Assembly: GCF_000803315.1 (NCBI RefSeq)
Contig: NZ_JRMH01000001.1
Coordinates: 4,004,674-4,068,673 of the forward strand
DNA length: 64,000 nucleotides
DNA from: Pectobacterium actinidiae
GTDB lineage: Bacteria > Pseudomonadota > Gammaproteobacteria > Enterobacterales > Enterobacteriaceae
Direction of reading: 5' to 3'
Position 1 is the stretch's first letter, and every line of letters begins with the position of its first letter. The notes beneath the pieces are model-generated. The model was not told where the DNA came from, did no database searches, and worked only from the letters and a program-made list of their open reading frames with translations. Made by a program: the position numbers and the translations under genes. Positions 27,506 to 38,953 of the stretch are shown one piece after another.

Positions 27506-30500
27506 GTGCGTCTGATTCTGGCTGTTCTTTTGGGATGTTTATTATCAACTGCCACGTTGGCTGCCACTGCGCCCAATGAGGCGCAGTTACGCCAGCAACT
27601 ACAGCAGGCGGAAGCCAACAAAGGTGCAGCCGATCAGGCGAAAATTGTTGAGGAATATCAAGCTGCACTGAACACGCTCCAGGATCGCAAAGAGTCACTG
27701 GAGCGCGCCACACAGTATCAGCGCGTCATTGATGATTTTCCCAAGCTGGTTCAAGAGCTGCGTCGCCAGCTTAATGCCGAAGACGGCAAACCCTCGCCTA
27801 TTTCAGAAAGTCTCTCTAGCAACGATCTCGAGCAGCAGCTACTGCAAACCAGCAGCCAACTGTTGGAACAGGCTCGCCAGCTCCAGCAGGAACAGGATCG
27901 GCTGCGCGAAATCAGCGACTCACTGAGCCAGCTTCCGCAGCAGCAAACTGAAGCCAGCCGCATGCAAGGCGATGCGGAACGCCGTATTCAATCTCTCGGT
28001 ACACCCGCAACCCCACTGGGGCAAGCGCAGCTCACAGCACTTCAGGCCGAATCCGCACTGCGAAAAAGCCGGGTGGACGAACTGGAGCTGGCGCAGCTAT
28101 CAGCCAGCAATCGTCAGGAGCTGTCCCGTCTACGCGTCGAGCTGTATAAAAAGCGCCACGACAGGCTGGATCTGCTGCAACAGGATTTACGCAGCAGACT
28201 CAACAACCTACGCCAGCGCGAAGCCGAACAGGCATTAGAACGTACCGAACTGCTCGCGGAACAAAGCGGCGATTTACCGAGCGTCATCAGCAAGCAGCTA
28301 CAGGTTAACCGCGAGCTCTCCGTCGCGCTGAACCAACAAGCGCAGCGGATGGATCTTATCGCCTCTCAGCAGCGCCAGGCTGCCACGCACACCATTCAGG
28401 TGCGTCAGGCGCTGAGCACCATTCGCGAACAGGCACAGTGGCTCGGCGTCTCACCGATATTGGGTGAAACATTACGGGCACAGATAGCCCGCCTGCCGGA
28501 AATGCCCAAGCCCCAGTTGCTGGATAGCGATATGGCGCAGTTGCGCGTACAGCGCTTGCACTTTGAAGACCTGATCAACAAACCGCAAGATCTTGATAAT
28601 GCCAAGCAGGATAGTGGCGATCCGCTGACCAGCGCACAGCAGCGCATTCTGGCCGATCAGATGCGTACCCAGCGCGACCTGCTGACTTCACTGATCTCCG
28701 GCTGTGATTCACAGATACTCGAACTGACCAAACTCAAAGTCGCCAATAACCAGCTGGCAGATGCGCTAACCGAAACACGCGAAGCGGCCCATCGCGACCT
28801 ATTCTGGGTGGCGGATGTCGATCATGTCACTTTCTCCTATCCGCTTAAACTGGTACAGGATCTGACGCGTCTGCTGTCACTGGATACGCTGACGCAGCTG
28901 GGCAGCGCGCTGGTCATGATGGTGACCAGTCAGGAAACCGTGCTACCGCTGCTGGGCGCGTTGCTGCTGGTTGGTTTCAGTATCAGCTCACGTCGTCACT
29001 ATCATGCGTTTATGGAGCGCGCCAGCAGCCGCGTCGGTAAGGTCACGCTCGATCACTTTATGCTGACGCTGCGTACCGTGTTCTGGTCCATCCTTACCGC
29101 TCTGCCACTGCCCGTACTCTGGGCCGCATTGGGATACGGGCTGCAAAACGCCTGGCCTTACCCGATTGCCGTCGCCATCGGCGACAGCGTGACCGCCACC
29201 GTGCCGCTGATGTGGCTGGTAATGATCAGCGCCTCATTCTCACATCCGCAGGGGCTGTTCATTGTTCACTTCCGCTGGTCGCCCGAGCGTGTAGCCAGAG
29301 CGATGCGCTACTATCGTCTCTCCATCGCCTTTATCGTGCCGCTGATTATGGCGCTGATTACGTTCGATAAACTCAACGATCGCGAATTCTCTAGCACGCT
29401 CGGGCGGCTCTGCTTTATCCTGCTCTGTATGGCGTTGAGTTTGGTCACAACCGGATTAAAACGCGCGGGTATTCCGCTGTACCTGGATAAAGAAGGCTCG
29501 GGGGAAAACTCCGTTAACCGCGCGATGTGGAACATTCTGATCGCCATGCCGCTCGTTGCCGCGCTAGCCTCCTGCATCGGCTATCTGGCGACAGCACAGG
29601 CGCTATTAGCCCGCCTGGAAACCTCCGTTTCTATCTGGTTCTTCCTGCTGGTGGTTTACCACATTATTCGCCGTTGGATGTTAATTCAGCGCCGCCGCAT
29701 CGCCTTCGACCGCGCCAAACAGCGTCGTTCGGAAATTCTGGCGCAGCGTGCCAAAGGTGAAGAAGACACGCCGTCTGCATCATCCCATGAAAGCAGCTCG
29801 GAAGCGGTGGAAGAACCCGTCGTCGATCTGGATGCCATCAGCGCCAAATCCTTGCAGTTGGTGCGATCCATCCTGACGCTAATCGCCTTGGTTTCTGTGA
29901 TCGCGCTGTGGTCGGAAATTCATTCCGCCTTCGCGTTCATGGAAAATATCAGCCTGTGGGATGTCTCCAGCACGGTTAAAGGCGTAGAGAGCGTACAGGC
30001 AATTACGCTGGGATCGGTGCTGATCGCGATTCTGATCTTCATTATTACCGCGCAGCTGGTGCGTAACCTGCCCGCCTTGCTGGAGCTGGCGATCCTGCAA
30101 CATCTGGATCTGTCACCGGGCAGCGGCTACGCCATTACCACCATCAGCAAATATATTCTGATGCTGATCGGCTGTCTGATGGGCTTCTCGTTGATCGGGA
30201 TCGAATGGTCGAAACTACAATGGCTCGTCGCCGCTCTCGGTCTGGGATTGGGATTCGGCATGCAGGAAATCTTCGCCAACTTTATTTCCGGCCTGATCAT
30301 TCTGTTTGAAAAACCCATGCGTATCGGCGATACCGTCACAATCCGCGATCTCACGGGGAGCGTCATGCGCATTAATACCCGTGCCACCACCATTTCCGAC
30401 TGGGATCGCAAAGAGATCATCGTGCCGAACAAGGCGTTTATCACCGAGCAGTTTATCAACTGGTCGCTGTCGGATTCGGTCACGCGTGTTGTGATGACGG

Positions 30501-30829
30501 TGCCTGCTCCAGCAAATGCGAACAGTCAGGAGGTCACGGAACTGCTGATGGACGCAGTGAAGCGTTGTTCGCTGATTCTGGATACGCCGGAACCGGAAGT
30601 CTTTTTGGTCGACCTGCAACAGGGAATTCAGATTTTTGAACTGCGTATTTTTGCCGCCGAAATGGGGCACCGTATGCCGCTGCGCCACGAACTGCATCAA
30701 CTGATTCTGGAAAATTACCGCAAACACAATCTGGAACTTCCTTTCCCACCGTTCCAGGTGAAAATGGACAATCTGTCACGCAGTGGGAAAACGCTGACGC
30801 CACGGCAGCGGACGCCGGGCAGCTTATAA
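27506..30829 (+). CDS. mscM: mechanosensitive channel MscM (YjeP), MscS superfamily
   Basis: The 1107-residue inner-membrane channel releases solutes on hypo-osmotic shock. A signal peptide (LILAVLLGCLLSTATLAAT) leads into a long periplasmic coiled-coil domain of about 450 residues rich in Gln, Leu and Arg. About eleven membrane helices follow. The MscS core includes the pore helix GLGLGFGMQEIFANFISGL and the beta domain start GDTVTIRDLTGSV. The start codon is GTG. It probably shares a transcript with psd. Confidence 0.96.
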   Translation: MRLILAVLLGCLLSTATLAATAPNEAQLRQQLQQAEANKGAADQAKIVEEYQAALNTLQDRKESLERATQYQRVIDDFPKLVQELRRQLNAEDGKPSPISESLSSNDLEQQLLQTSSQLLEQARQLQQEQDRLREISDSLSQLPQQQTEASRMQGDAERRIQSLGTPATPLGQAQLTALQAESALRKSRVDELELAQLSASNRQELSRLRVELYKKRHDRLDLLQQDLRSRLNNLRQREAEQALERTELLAEQSGDLPSVISKQLQVNRELSVALNQQAQRMDLIASQQRQAATHTIQVRQALSTIREQAQWLGVSPILGETLRAQIARLPEMPKPQLLDSDMAQLRVQRLHFEDLINKPQDLDNAKQDSGDPLTSAQQRILADQMRTQRDLLTSLISGCDSQILELTKLKVANNQLADALTETREAAHRDLFWVADVDHVTFSYPLKLVQDLTRLLSLDTLTQLGSALVMMVTSQETVLPLLGALLLVGFSISSRRHYHAFMERASSRVGKVTLDHFMLTLRTVFWSILTALPLPVLWAALGYGLQNAWPYPIAVAIGDSVTATVPLMWLVMISASFSHPQGLFIVHFRWSPERVARAMRYYRLSIAFIVPLIMALITFDKLNDREFSSTLGRLCFILLCMALSLVTTGLKRAGIPLYLDKEGSGENSVNRAMWNILIAMPLVAALASCIGYLATAQALLARLETSVSIWFFLLVVYHIIRRWMLIQRRRIAFDRAKQRRSEILAQRAKGEEDTPSASSHESSSEAVEEPVVDLDAISAKSLQLVRSILTLIALVSVIALWSEIHSAFAFMENISLWDVSSTVKGVESVQAITLGSVLIAILIFIITAQLVRNLPALLELAILQHLDLSPGSGYAITTISKYILMLIGCLMGFSLIGIEWSKLQWLVAALGLGLGFGMQEIFANFISGLIILFEKPMRIGDTVTIRDLTGSVMRINTRATTISDWDRKEIIVPNKAFITEQFINWSLSDSVTRVVMTVPAPANANSQEVTELLMDAVKRCSLILDTPEPEVFLVDLQQGIQIFELRIFAAEMGHRMPLRHELHQLILENYRKHNLELPFPPFQVKMDNLSRSGKTLTPRQRTPGSL

Positions 30830-30840
30830 GAAAGGAAAAC

Positions 30841-30867
30841 GGGCGGCAGCCAGATGTGGCGCCGCCC
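30841..30867 (-). terminator. hairpin between mscM and epmA
   Basis: GGGCGGC (30841-30847) and GCCGCCC (30861-30867) pair, and the leftward transcript then reads GTTTTCCTTTCTT, a fair U-rich tract. It would end epmA and lies just after the mscM stop. Confidence 0.5.
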
Positions 30868-30880
30868 TGCTTCAAACCGG

Positions 30881-31858
30881 TTACGCGCGCTCTACGGAGA
30901 ACGCAATCACGTCACTCAACTGCTCGGCATTCAGCGCCAGCATAATCAAACGATCCACGCCCAACGCCACACCCGCACACTCAGGCAGACCGTGTTTCAG
31001 CGCCGCCAGCAGGTTTTCATCGATCGGCTGCTGTGGCAAATCACGTGCGGCACGTTTGCGGTTATCCTGCTCAAATCGCTGACGTTGCTCATCGGCATCG
31101 GTCAATTCACGGAAGCCGTTCGCCAGCTCAATCCCTTTGAAATAAACTTCGAAACGTTCGGCGACGCGATGGTCTTCTGAACTGATCTCTGCCAGCGAGG
31201 CCTGCGTAGCTGGGAAATGGTAGACAAACGCGGGCTTGTCCCGCCCGATGTTCGGCTCTACACCAAAGGTAAACAGCATCTGCACCAACGAATCGCGATC
31301 GTCTTCACGGCAGGCGATATCGCCAAGCCCGAGTTTTTCTGCCGCTTCGCGCAGTTGCGCTTTATCAACAGACAGCGGGTCGATTTCCAGATGGCGTAGA
31401 AATGCCTGCTGATAGGAGAGCATTTCCGCACTTTCACAATCCAGTACCTGCTGTAACAGATCATCGACCTCATTCATCAGGCGGTACATATCATAGTGAG
31501 GGCGATACCATTCCAGCATGGTAAATTCTGGATTGTGGTGTCGGCCTGACTCTTCATTGCGGAAACTGCGGCACAGCTGAAAGATCGGCCCACTGCCAGC
31601 AGCCAGCAAACGCTTCATATGGTATTCCGGGCTGGTCATCAAATACAGCGTCATGCCATCCGCAGCACCGGGGCCAACGAAACGGGTCTGGAACGGGTAT
31701 AAGAAAACATCCGTTACCGTGGCCTGGCTCATCGCAGGCGTTTCAACCTCCAGTACACCACGATCGGTGAAGAAACGTCGGACAGCAGCAATGATCGACG
31801 CTCGTTTCAACAAATTAGCGACAGAAGCACTAGGTTGCCAACTTGCCGTCTCGCTCAT
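30881..31858 (-). CDS. epmA: EF-P--(R)-beta-lysine ligase
   Basis: The 325-residue paralogue of class II lysyl-tRNA synthetase attaches (R)-beta-lysine to EF-P Lys34. It contains the class II motifs 2 ([11 protein letters not shown]) and 3 ([12 protein letters not shown]) and lacks the anticodon-binding domain, so it cannot act as a tRNA synthetase. The same length and near-identical ends as E. coli EpmA are seen. Its partners efp (37276) and epmB (37885) are in the same window. Confidence 0.98.
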   Translation of the reverse strand: MSETASWQPSASVANLLKRASIIAAVRRFFTDRGVLEVETPAMSQATVTDVFLYPFQTRFVGPGAADGMTLYLMTSPEYHMKRLLAAGSGPIFQLCRSFRNEESGRHHNPEFTMLEWYRPHYDMYRLMNEVDDLLQQVLDCESAEMLSYQQAFLRHLEIDPLSVDKAQLREAAEKLGLGDIACREDDRDSLVQMLFTFGVEPNIGRDKPAFVYHFPATQASLAEISSEDHRVAERFEVYFKGIELANGFRELTDADEQRQRFEQDNRKRAARDLPQQPIDENLLAALKHGLPECAGVALGVDRLIMLALNAEQLSDVIAFSVERA

Positions 31859-32136
31859 GGTTCTTACTCCAAAGTCAAACAGGGGGTGCAGTCTACCCGC
31901 ATCAGCCCAAATTTCCAGCGGAAAAAAGGCCAGACGTGCTTTTCAGCCATGTATGCACTACCCTCTAAGAAGAGGCGCTCAGGATAGCAGCCATCAATTA
32001 TATCCAGTGGATCATTTTCTTATATCCACCTCAAAAGGGTTATTAAAGAAATAAAAGCATTATTCCCCTGTAAATAAGCCTTTCGATCACGTTTTTATCA
32101 ATAAATACGCGACCTGCTGAAAAAACCACAAAATGC

Positions 32137-32177
32137 GGGATCACATCAAATTTCACCTACCTATAATTCGGTATAAT
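32137..32177 (+). promoter_or_regulatory. FNR-activated frdABCD promoter
   Basis: GGGATCACATCAA (32137-32149) aligns with the FNR site of the E. coli frd promoter and keeps the conserved ATCAA half. A consensus -10 TATAAT sits at 32172-32177. This places the FNR site centre about 41 bases before the expected start near 32184, the class II activator spacing. Regulation by FNR is inference from this geometry. The leader to the frdA start is about 150 bases and AT-rich. Confidence 0.55.
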
Positions 32178-32332
32178 CATTCCCACACAAAAATTATAGG
32201 TTTATCTATTCTTTATACGTCTATCACATAATTTTAAGCGGGTTTGCTATTAAGCTCGGATATAAAGACAGAAATGAATAGATATTATTTTTTTATTTTA
32301 ACTTAATTAACTTAAGTAACTGGAGGAATGCA

Positions 32333-34129
32333 TTGCAAACCTTTAATGCCGATTTGGCCATTATCGGGGCCGGGGGAGCTGGCCTACGAGCGGCAATTGC
32401 TGCCGCAGAAGCCAACCCCCAACTGAAAATTGCGCTGATCTCAAAAGTCTACCCAATGCGTAGCCATACCGTGGCGGCAGAAGGTGGGTCAGCAGCAGTG
32501 ACTCAGGAACACGATAGCTTCGATTATCACTTCAACGACACCGTTTCCGGTGGCGACTGGCTGTGTGAACAAGACGTGGTTGAGCACTTCGTCAAACACT
32601 GCCCGGAAGAGATGATTCAACTGGAACAGTGGGGCTGCCCCTGGAGCCGTAAACCGGATGGTTCTGTCAACGTGCGCCGTTTTGGCGGGATGAAGATCGA
32701 ACGTACCTGGTTTGCTGCCGATAAGACCGGCTTCCACATGCTGCATACCCTGTTCCAAACCTCCCTTAAATATCCACAAATCCAACGTTTCGACGAGCAC
32801 TTTGTCCTCGACGTTCTGGTCGATGACGGTCAGGCACGTGGTCTAGTTGCCATCAACATGATGGAAGGTTCACTGATTCAGATCCGCGCTAACGCCGTGG
32901 TACTGGCGACAGGCGGCGCAGGTCGCGTGTACCGTTACAACACTAACGGCGGTATCGTCACGGGTGACGGCATGGGCATGGCGTTCCGCCACGGCGTACC
33001 GTTGCGTGACATGGAGTTCGTTCAATATCACCCGACCGGTTTGCCTGGCTCCGGTATCCTGATGACCGAAGGCTGTCGCGGCGAAGGCGGCATCATGGTC
33101 AACAAAGATGGCTACCGTTACCTGCAAGACTACGGCATGGGCCCGGAAACGCCGCTCGGCCAGCCGAAAAACAAATACATGGAGCTGGGGCCGCGCGATA
33201 AAGTCTCGCAAGCGTTCTGGCACGAATGGCGCGCAGGCCGCACCGTCTCAACCCCGTTGGGCGACGTGGTTTACCTTGATCTACGCCACCTCGGCGAGAA
33301 GAAACTTCTGGAACGTCTGCCGTTCATCTGCGAACTGGCAAAAGCCTACGTCGGCGTCGATCCGGTGAAAGAGCCGATTCCTATTCGCCCTACCGCGCAC
33401 TACACCATGGGCGGCATTGAAACCGATCAAAACTGCGAAACCCGTATCAAAGGTCTCTTCGCCGTCGGCGAATGTTCTTCTGTTGGTCTGCATGGCGCGA
33501 ACCGTCTGGGCTCCAACTCGCTGGCCGAACTGGTGGTCTTCGGACGCGTTGCGGGTGAACACGCCGTGCAACGCGCACAGGCGGCAGCCCCTGCCAACGG
33601 CACGGCGCTGGACGCACAAATCCGCGATATCGAACAGCGCCTGCATGACCTGATGAATCAGGAAGGCACAGAAAGCTGGGCGAAAATCCGCGACGAAATG
33701 GGTATGTCGATGGAAGAAGGCTGTGGTATTTACCGCACCACTGACCTGATGCAGAAAACCGTCGATAAGATGGCAGAGCTGAAAGAACGCTTCAAACGCG
33801 TGAAAATCACCGACCGCTCCAGCGTGTTCAACACCGACCTGCTGTACACCGTTGAGCTGGGCCATAGTCTGGATGTTGCGGAATGTATGGCGCATTCGGC
33901 GATCAACCGTAAAGAATCCCGCGGCGCACACCAGCGTCTGGATGAAGGTTGCACCGAGCGTGATGACGTTAACTTCCTGAAGCATACGCTGGCGTTCTAT
34001 AACCCAGAAGGCGCACCTCATCTGGAGTATAGCGATGTGAAGATTACCAAACTTCCACCGGCCAAACGCGTATATGGTGCAGAAGGTGATGCACAGGAAG
34101 GCAGCAAGAAGGAGCAGGCGAATGGCTGA
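32333..34129 (+). CDS. frdA: fumarate reductase flavoprotein subunit
   Basis: The 598-residue catalytic subunit reduces fumarate to succinate in anaerobic respiration. It has the FAD dinucleotide motif [12 protein letters not shown], His45 in the SHTVAAEGG motif for covalent FAD (His44 in E. coli numbering), and active-site segments [21 protein letters not shown] and [11 protein letters not shown]. The start is TTG at 32333, five bases after GGAGGA; E. coli uses GTG at the same place. An ATG at 32328 is out of frame. The gene overlaps frdB by 8 bases. Confidence 0.98.
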   Translation: MQTFNADLAIIGAGGAGLRAAIAAAEANPQLKIALISKVYPMRSHTVAAEGGSAAVTQEHDSFDYHFNDTVSGGDWLCEQDVVEHFVKHCPEEMIQLEQWGCPWSRKPDGSVNVRRFGGMKIERTWFAADKTGFHMLHTLFQTSLKYPQIQRFDEHFVLDVLVDDGQARGLVAINMMEGSLIQIRANAVVLATGGAGRVYRYNTNGGIVTGDGMGMAFRHGVPLRDMEFVQYHPTGLPGSGILMTEGCRGEGGIMVNKDGYRYLQDYGMGPETPLGQPKNKYMELGPRDKVSQAFWHEWRAGRTVSTPLGDVVYLDLRHLGEKKLLERLPFICELAKAYVGVDPVKEPIPIRPTAHYTMGGIETDQNCETRIKGLFAVGECSSVGLHGANRLGSNSLAELVVFGRVAGEHAVQRAQAAAPANGTALDAQIRDIEQRLHDLMNQEGTESWAKIRDEMGMSMEEGCGIYRTTDLMQKTVDKMAELKERFKRVKITDRSSVFNTDLLYTVELGHSLDVAECMAHSAINRKESRGAHQRLDEGCTERDDVNFLKHTLAFYNPEGAPHLEYSDVKITKLPPAKRVYGAEGDAQEGSKKEQANG

Positions 34130-34859
34130 GATGATCAAAACCCTGAAAATGGAAGTCATGCGCTATAACCCTGAACAGGACAGCGAACCGTATTTTGAAG
34201 CGTTCGATGTTCCGTACAACACGCAGACGTCCTTGCTGGATGCGCTGGGTTATATCAAAGATAACCTGGCACCTGACCTGTCCTACCGCTGGTCCTGCCG
34301 CATGGCGATCTGTGGTTCTTGCGGCATGATGGTGAATAACGTCCCCAAATTGGCCTGCAAAACCTTTTTGCGTGACTACACCAAAGGTCTAAAGGTCGAA
34401 GCACTGGGCAACTTCCCTATCGAGCGCGATTTAGTGGTCGATATGACCCACTTTATCGAGAGTCTGGAAGCTATCAAGCCGTATATCATCGGCAACGATC
34501 GTAAACCTGCTGACGGCCCGAACAAACAGACTCCGGCGCAAATGGCGAAGTATCACCAGTTCTCCGGCTGTATTAACTGTGGCCTGTGCTATGCGGCATG
34601 TCCGCAGTTCGGCCTGAACCCTGAGTTCATCGGCCCGGCAGCGATTACGCTGGCGCACCGTTATAACCTGGACAACCGCGATCACGGCAAGAAAGAGCGT
34701 ATGGCGCAGTTGAATGGCAATAACGGCGTCTGGAGTTGTACGTTTGTGGGCTACTGCTCAGAGGTGTGTCCGAAGCACGTCGACCCAGCCGCTGCTATCC
34801 AGCAAGGCAAAGTCGAAAGCGCGAAAGACTTCATGATCGCCATGCTGAAACCACAATAA
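34122..34859 (+). CDS. frdB: fumarate reductase iron-sulfur subunit
   Basis: The 245-residue subunit carries electrons from menaquinol to FrdA. The [2Fe-2S] ligands are in [10 protein letters not shown] and the following Cys. The [4Fe-4S] and [3Fe-4S] clusters use [12 protein letters not shown] and [15 protein letters not shown]. The ATG at 34122 has AAGGAG before it and overlaps the frdA stop, which fits translational coupling. Confidence 0.98.
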   Translation: MAEMIKTLKMEVMRYNPEQDSEPYFEAFDVPYNTQTSLLDALGYIKDNLAPDLSYRWSCRMAICGSCGMMVNNVPKLACKTFLRDYTKGLKVEALGNFPIERDLVVDMTHFIESLEAIKPYIIGNDRKPADGPNKQTPAQMAKYHQFSGCINCGLCYAACPQFGLNPEFIGPAAITLAHRYNLDNRDHGKKERMAQLNGNNGVWSCTFVGYCSEVCPKHVDPAAAIQQGKVESAKDFMIAMLKPQ

Positions 34860-34869
34860 GGGAGGGACA

Positions 34870-35639
<770 letters not shown>

Positions 35640-35656
35640 GGGGTAACACCGACCTT

Positions 35657-35690
35657 AACGGCCTGTGCAATATTGCAGGCCGTTTTATTT
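35657..35690 (+). terminator. frdABCD terminator
   Basis: AACGGCC (35657-35663) pairs with GGCCGTT (35678-35684), with inner GCAA/TTGC pairing, followed by TTATTT. It lies 17 bp after the frdD stop. Confidence 0.9.
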
Positions 35691-35754
35691 CCCCGCCTGA
35701 CCACGTCCATCGTCTACACTGGAACAACGATGCAAACGATGAGACGTCAATATC

Positions 35755-36336
35755 ATGCCCTTTAACGCTACTCGCTTTAACACCACTTTCCTCAAATCCC
35801 TTATCTTCAACATCAGACGATGCGGGAAGGCATGTGCTGCCGCACTCGTGGCGCTCTTTTCTGTCGCCTGTAGCGTAACGCCGCCCGACAACGTTACCGT
35901 CGTAGAAAATTTTGACATTAATCGTTACCTCGGCACATGGTACGAGATCGCCCGTCTCGACCACCGCTTTGAGCGCAATCTGGAACGCGTGACGGCAACC
36001 TACAGCCCGCGGGATGACGGTGGCATCAAGGTGATCAATCGCGGCTTTAACGTCGAAAAACAGGAATGGAAAGAAAGCACCGGGAAAGCCTATTTCACGG
36101 GCTCACCTCAGCGTGGCGCGCTAAAAGTATCGTTCTTCGGGCCGTTCTATGGCGGTTACAACATTATTGAACTGGATGATGACTACCGCTACGCCCTGAT
36201 TTGCGGGCCAAACCGTGACTACCTGTGGATTCTCTCACGCACGCCAACGTTGGATGTTGCGACACGCGACAAACTGGTCGCCACAGCCAAACGCTACGGC
36301 TTCCCGACAGAGGCACTCATCTGGGTCAATCAGTAA
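35755..36336 (+). CDS. blc: outer-membrane lipoprotein, bacterial lipocalin
   Basis: The 193-residue lipocalin starts with a signal peptide ending at a lipobox (FSVAC, Cys39), about 15 residues longer than in E. coli. The barrel signature NRYLGTWYEIARLDHRFER is lipocalin motif 1, and the KVSFFGPFYGGYNIIELDDDY and RDYLWILSRTP blocks match E. coli Blc. Blc binds lysophospholipids and is expressed under envelope stress. A shorter start within the first 20 codons cannot be excluded. Confidence 0.93.
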   Translation: MPFNATRFNTTFLKSLIFNIRRCGKACAAALVALFSVACSVTPPDNVTVVENFDINRYLGTWYEIARLDHRFERNLERVTATYSPRDDGGIKVINRGFNVEKQEWKESTGKAYFTGSPQRGALKVSFFGPFYGGYNIIELDDDYRYALICGPNRDYLWILSRTPTLDVATRDKLVATAKRYGFPTEALIWVNQ

Positions 36337-36373
36337 TCTGAGCATGTTGACCACAACACGGAGACGAAACGTC

Positions 36374-36499
36374 TATACCCTAAATAATTCGAGTTGCGTG
36401 AAGGCGGCAACCGAGCGAATCCCCAGGAGCTTACTCAGGTAAGTGACTGGGGTGAGTAAGGGCGGCCAACGCACAAGCAGCTTGAAGTATGACGGGTAT
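36374..36499. repeat. ERIC repeat
   Basis: The 126-bp element begins TATACCC and ends GGGTAT. It carries the central ERIC palindrome halves CGAATCCCCAGGAGCTTAC and GTAAGTGACTGGGGTGAG. Length fits the 127-bp consensus. It fills the space between blc and the DMT-family gene, ending 4 bp from the latter's stop. Confidence 0.93.
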
Positions 36500-36502
36500 G
36501 CG

Positions 36503-36856
36503 TTATCCCATAATCTTATCGCGGAACATAAAGAAAACCGCGCCCAGTAGGCACAGCCCCGCCCAGATATAATCGGTGCGGAACGGCTCTTTTAAAATGA
36601 ACATGGAGAAAGGGATAAATACGGAAAGGCTGATCACTTCCTGCAATATTTTCAATTGACCGGCAGAAGCAACCTGATAACCAATCCTATTTGCGGGCAC
36701 CTGTAACAGATATTCAAATAATGCGATCCCCCAACTGATCAACGCAGCAATTATCCAGGTTCGGCCACTGAAATAGCGTAAATGCCCATACCAGGCGAAC
36801 GTCATAAATATATTACTCAACGTCAGCATGCCGACAGTAATGAAAAGAGGCGACAT
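36503..36856 (-). CDS. DMT-superfamily small membrane protein, DUF486
   Basis: The 117-residue product has four hydrophobic helices and the DUF486 pattern: LSNIFMTFAWYGHLR, then WGIALFEYLLQVPANRIGY and FSMFILKEPFRTDYIWAGLC. Small DMT proteins of this type are inner-membrane proteins of unknown substrate. In E. coli the equivalent slot between blc and ecnB holds sugE, a different small multidrug transporter; this is not SugE. Confidence 0.88.
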   Translation of the reverse strand: MSPLFITVGMLTLSNIFMTFAWYGHLRYFSGRTWIIAALISWGIALFEYLLQVPANRIGYQVASAGQLKILQEVISLSVFIPFSMFILKEPFRTDYIWAGLCLLGAVFFMFRDKIMG

Positions 36857-36968
36857 TATTACTTCTCCGAGTGATCCACTTTCACATTATCTCGCCGCGG
36901 GGAAGAAAACACCATCACGGCATTTTCTTCCACTCGGAAAAGTTATTACGACTTATTTCCTATGTTGA

Positions 36969-37100
36969 TTATTGGGCACTGCGCTGAATGGCCTTACCGC
37001 CCGCTTCAACATCTTGCCCAACACCTCGGGTGGTATTACACCCCACCACCGCAGAGAGAATAACCAGAGAGAAAATGGCAACACACGCTTTCTTCAGCAT
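36969..37100 (-). CDS. ecnB: entericidin-type lipoprotein
   Basis: The 43-residue reading frame begins MLKKACVAIFSLVILSAVVG then Cys21, a lipoprotein signal with lipobox VVGC, and ends in TRGVGQDVEAGGKAIQRSAQ, the conserved entericidin tail. AAGGAA lies before the ATG. Entericidin B is a small cell-envelope lipoprotein linked to bacteriolysis in stationary phase. It is between efp and blc, as in E. coli. Only one entericidin gene is present here, not the ecnA-ecnB pair. Confidence 0.93.
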   Translation of the reverse strand: MLKKACVAIFSLVILSAVVGCNTTRGVGQDVEAGGKAIQRSAQ

Positions 37101-37235
37101 ACTCGGTTCCTTCTTTATAAGAGTTGGATTTCAACGGTACGAAAGGACTGCTTTTTAAGCGTAGCCAATTTTGGTTATTGTGGAGGATTTTTAAGGCAGG
37201 GAGCAGAAAAGGAAAGCGGGAATGAAGAACCAATC

Positions 37236-37266
37236 AAAAGGCCGCCCTCGCAGAAGGCGGCCTTTT
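37236..37266. terminator. efp terminator, bidirectional in form
   Basis: AAAAGGCCGCC (37236-37246) pairs with GGCGGCCTTTT (37256-37266) around a 9-base loop. It has an A-run on one side and a T-run on the other, just past the efp stop. Confidence 0.92.
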
Positions 37267-37275
37267 TCGCATTAA

Positions 37276-37842
37276 TTACTTAACGCGTGATACGTATTCA
37301 CCAGAACGCGTGTCAACTCGGACAACTTCGCCAATCTGCACGAACAATGGCACTTTAACGACCGCGCCGGTGCTCAGCGTTGCTGGCTTACCGCCAGTAC
37401 CTGCGGTATCGCCTTTCAGGCCAGGATCGGTATCGGTGATTTCAGCTTCGATGAAGTTCGGTGGCTGAACAGCGATAGCACGACCATCCCACAGGGTAAC
37501 GATACATTCAGCGTTGTCTTGCAGCCATTTTGCAGAATCACCAACGGTCTTCTCTTCAACCTGATGTTGTTCAAACGTCTCAGGGTGCATGAAGTGGTAG
37601 AACTCACCGTCGTTGTACAGGTAGTTCATATTAGTATCGACTACGTCTGCACCTTCTGCTGAGTCGGTAGACTTGAAGGTTTTTTCAACGCGAGAGCCCG
37701 TCAACAGGCGACGCATTTTTACACGAGCAAAAGCCTGGCCTTTACCCGGCTTCACAAATTCACTGGATTCGATGGCATACGGCTCGCCTTCGAACATGAT
37801 TTTAAGACCGGAACGGAAATCGTTGCTAGAATAAGTCGCCAT
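37276..37842 (-). CDS. efp: translation elongation factor P
   Basis: The 188-residue factor relieves ribosome stalling at polyproline stretches. Lys34 in VKPGKGQAF is the site lysylated by EpmA using beta-lysine from EpmB. The C-terminal [21 protein letters not shown] block is the EF-P signature. It is divergent from epmB with 42 bp between starts. Confidence 0.99.
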   Translation of the reverse strand: MATYSSNDFRSGLKIMFEGEPYAIESSEFVKPGKGQAFARVKMRRLLTGSRVEKTFKSTDSAEGADVVDTNMNYLYNDGEFYHFMHPETFEQHQVEEKTVGDSAKWLQDNAECIVTLWDGRAIAVQPPNFIEAEITDTDPGLKGDTAGTGGKPATLSTGAVVKVPLFVQIGEVVRVDTRSGEYVSRVK

Positions 37843-37884
37843 AAAGGCCCTCTACAATTTTAATACTGGTACGAAGCCAAAAAA

Positions 37885-38937
37885 ATGGCACACATTGTAA
37901 CCCTAAATATACCTTCCAGAGAAGATTGGTTGCAGCAACTTGCAGACGTAATTACCGATCCTGATGAATTACTGCAACTTTTGGCACTGAACGATCACGC
38001 TAAACTCCGGCAAGGCAGTGATGCACGCCGGCTTTTTGCCTTGCGTGTACCACGCGCATTCGCGGCACGGATGCAAAAGGGCAATCCTGACGATCCGTTG
38101 CTGCTACAGGTATTGACCGCGCGTGAGGAGTTTATTGCCACTCCTGGCTTCACCCATGACCCGCTTGATGAGCAACACAGCGTCGTTCCGGGGCTACTGC
38201 ACAAATATCACAACCGCGCCCTGCTACTGGTTAAAGGCGGCTGTGCAGTAAACTGCCGCTACTGCTTCCGCCGCCATTTCCCCTATCAGGATAATCAGGG
38301 CAACAAGGCAAACTGGCGTCAGGCGCTGGATTATATCCGCCAGCACCCGGAACTGGATGAAATTATTTTTTCCGGCGGCGACCCGCTGATGGCTAAAGAC
38401 CACGAGCTGGACTGGCTGATCACCGAGTTGGAACACATCCCACATGTGAAACGCCTGCGCATTCATAGCCGTTTGCCTGTGGTGATCCCTGCACGCATTA
38501 CCGACGCGCTGTGCGATCGCCTGTCACGCAGTTCGCTTCAGGTGCTACTGGTGACGCATATTAACCACCCGCAGGAAATTGATCCTGATTTAACACAAAG
38601 TATGGCGCGTTTGCGCCGTGCGGGCGTGACGCTGCTCAACCAAAGTGTGCTGCTGCGCGGGGTGAATGACAGCGCTGAGACGCTTGCCCGACTCAGTAAT
38701 GCGTTATTTGACGCGGGAATTTTGCCTTATTACCTGCACGTACTGGATAAGGTTCAGGGAGCCGCGCATTTTCTGGTAGATGACAACGAGGCGCGCGTCT
38801 TGGTTAAAGCGCTGCTGAAGAAGGTATCCGGCTATCTGGTGCCCCGTCTGGCGCGGGAAATCGGTGGGGAAGCGAGCAAAACGCCGTTGGATTTAGGAAT
38901 GAAGCAGCGTCAGGACGATACCGGGCTATTGCGTTGA
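37885..38937 (+). CDS. epmB: EF-P beta-lysylation protein, lysine 2,3-aminomutase
   Basis: The 350-residue radical-SAM enzyme converts L-alpha-lysine to (R)-beta-lysine for EF-P. The cluster-binding motif is CAVNCRYCFRRHFPY (C-x3-C-x2-C), and FSGGDPLM is the SAM-binding GGD region. It stands divergent from its substrate protein gene efp. Confidence 0.97.
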   Translation: MAHIVTLNIPSREDWLQQLADVITDPDELLQLLALNDHAKLRQGSDARRLFALRVPRAFAARMQKGNPDDPLLLQVLTAREEFIATPGFTHDPLDEQHSVVPGLLHKYHNRALLLVKGGCAVNCRYCFRRHFPYQDNQGNKANWRQALDYIRQHPELDEIIFSGGDPLMAKDHELDWLITELEHIPHVKRLRIHSRLPVVIPARITDALCDRLSRSSLQVLLVTHINHPQEIDPDLTQSMARLRRAGVTLLNQSVLLRGVNDSAETLARLSNALFDAGILPYYLHVLDKVQGAAHFLVDDNEARVLVKALLKKVSGYLVPRLAREIGGEASKTPLDLGMKQRQDDTGLLR

Positions 38938-38953
38938 TTGGTGAGTAAACAAC

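Noticed and set aside
33281..34159. 292-codon open frame opposite frdA
   Set aside because: It mirrors the conserved frdA codons and has no ribosome site or recognisable domain.
36374..36499. Possible small RNA or CRISPR-like palindrome between blc and the DMT gene
   Set aside because: The sequence is an ERIC element by its ends and core; there are no repeated spacers.
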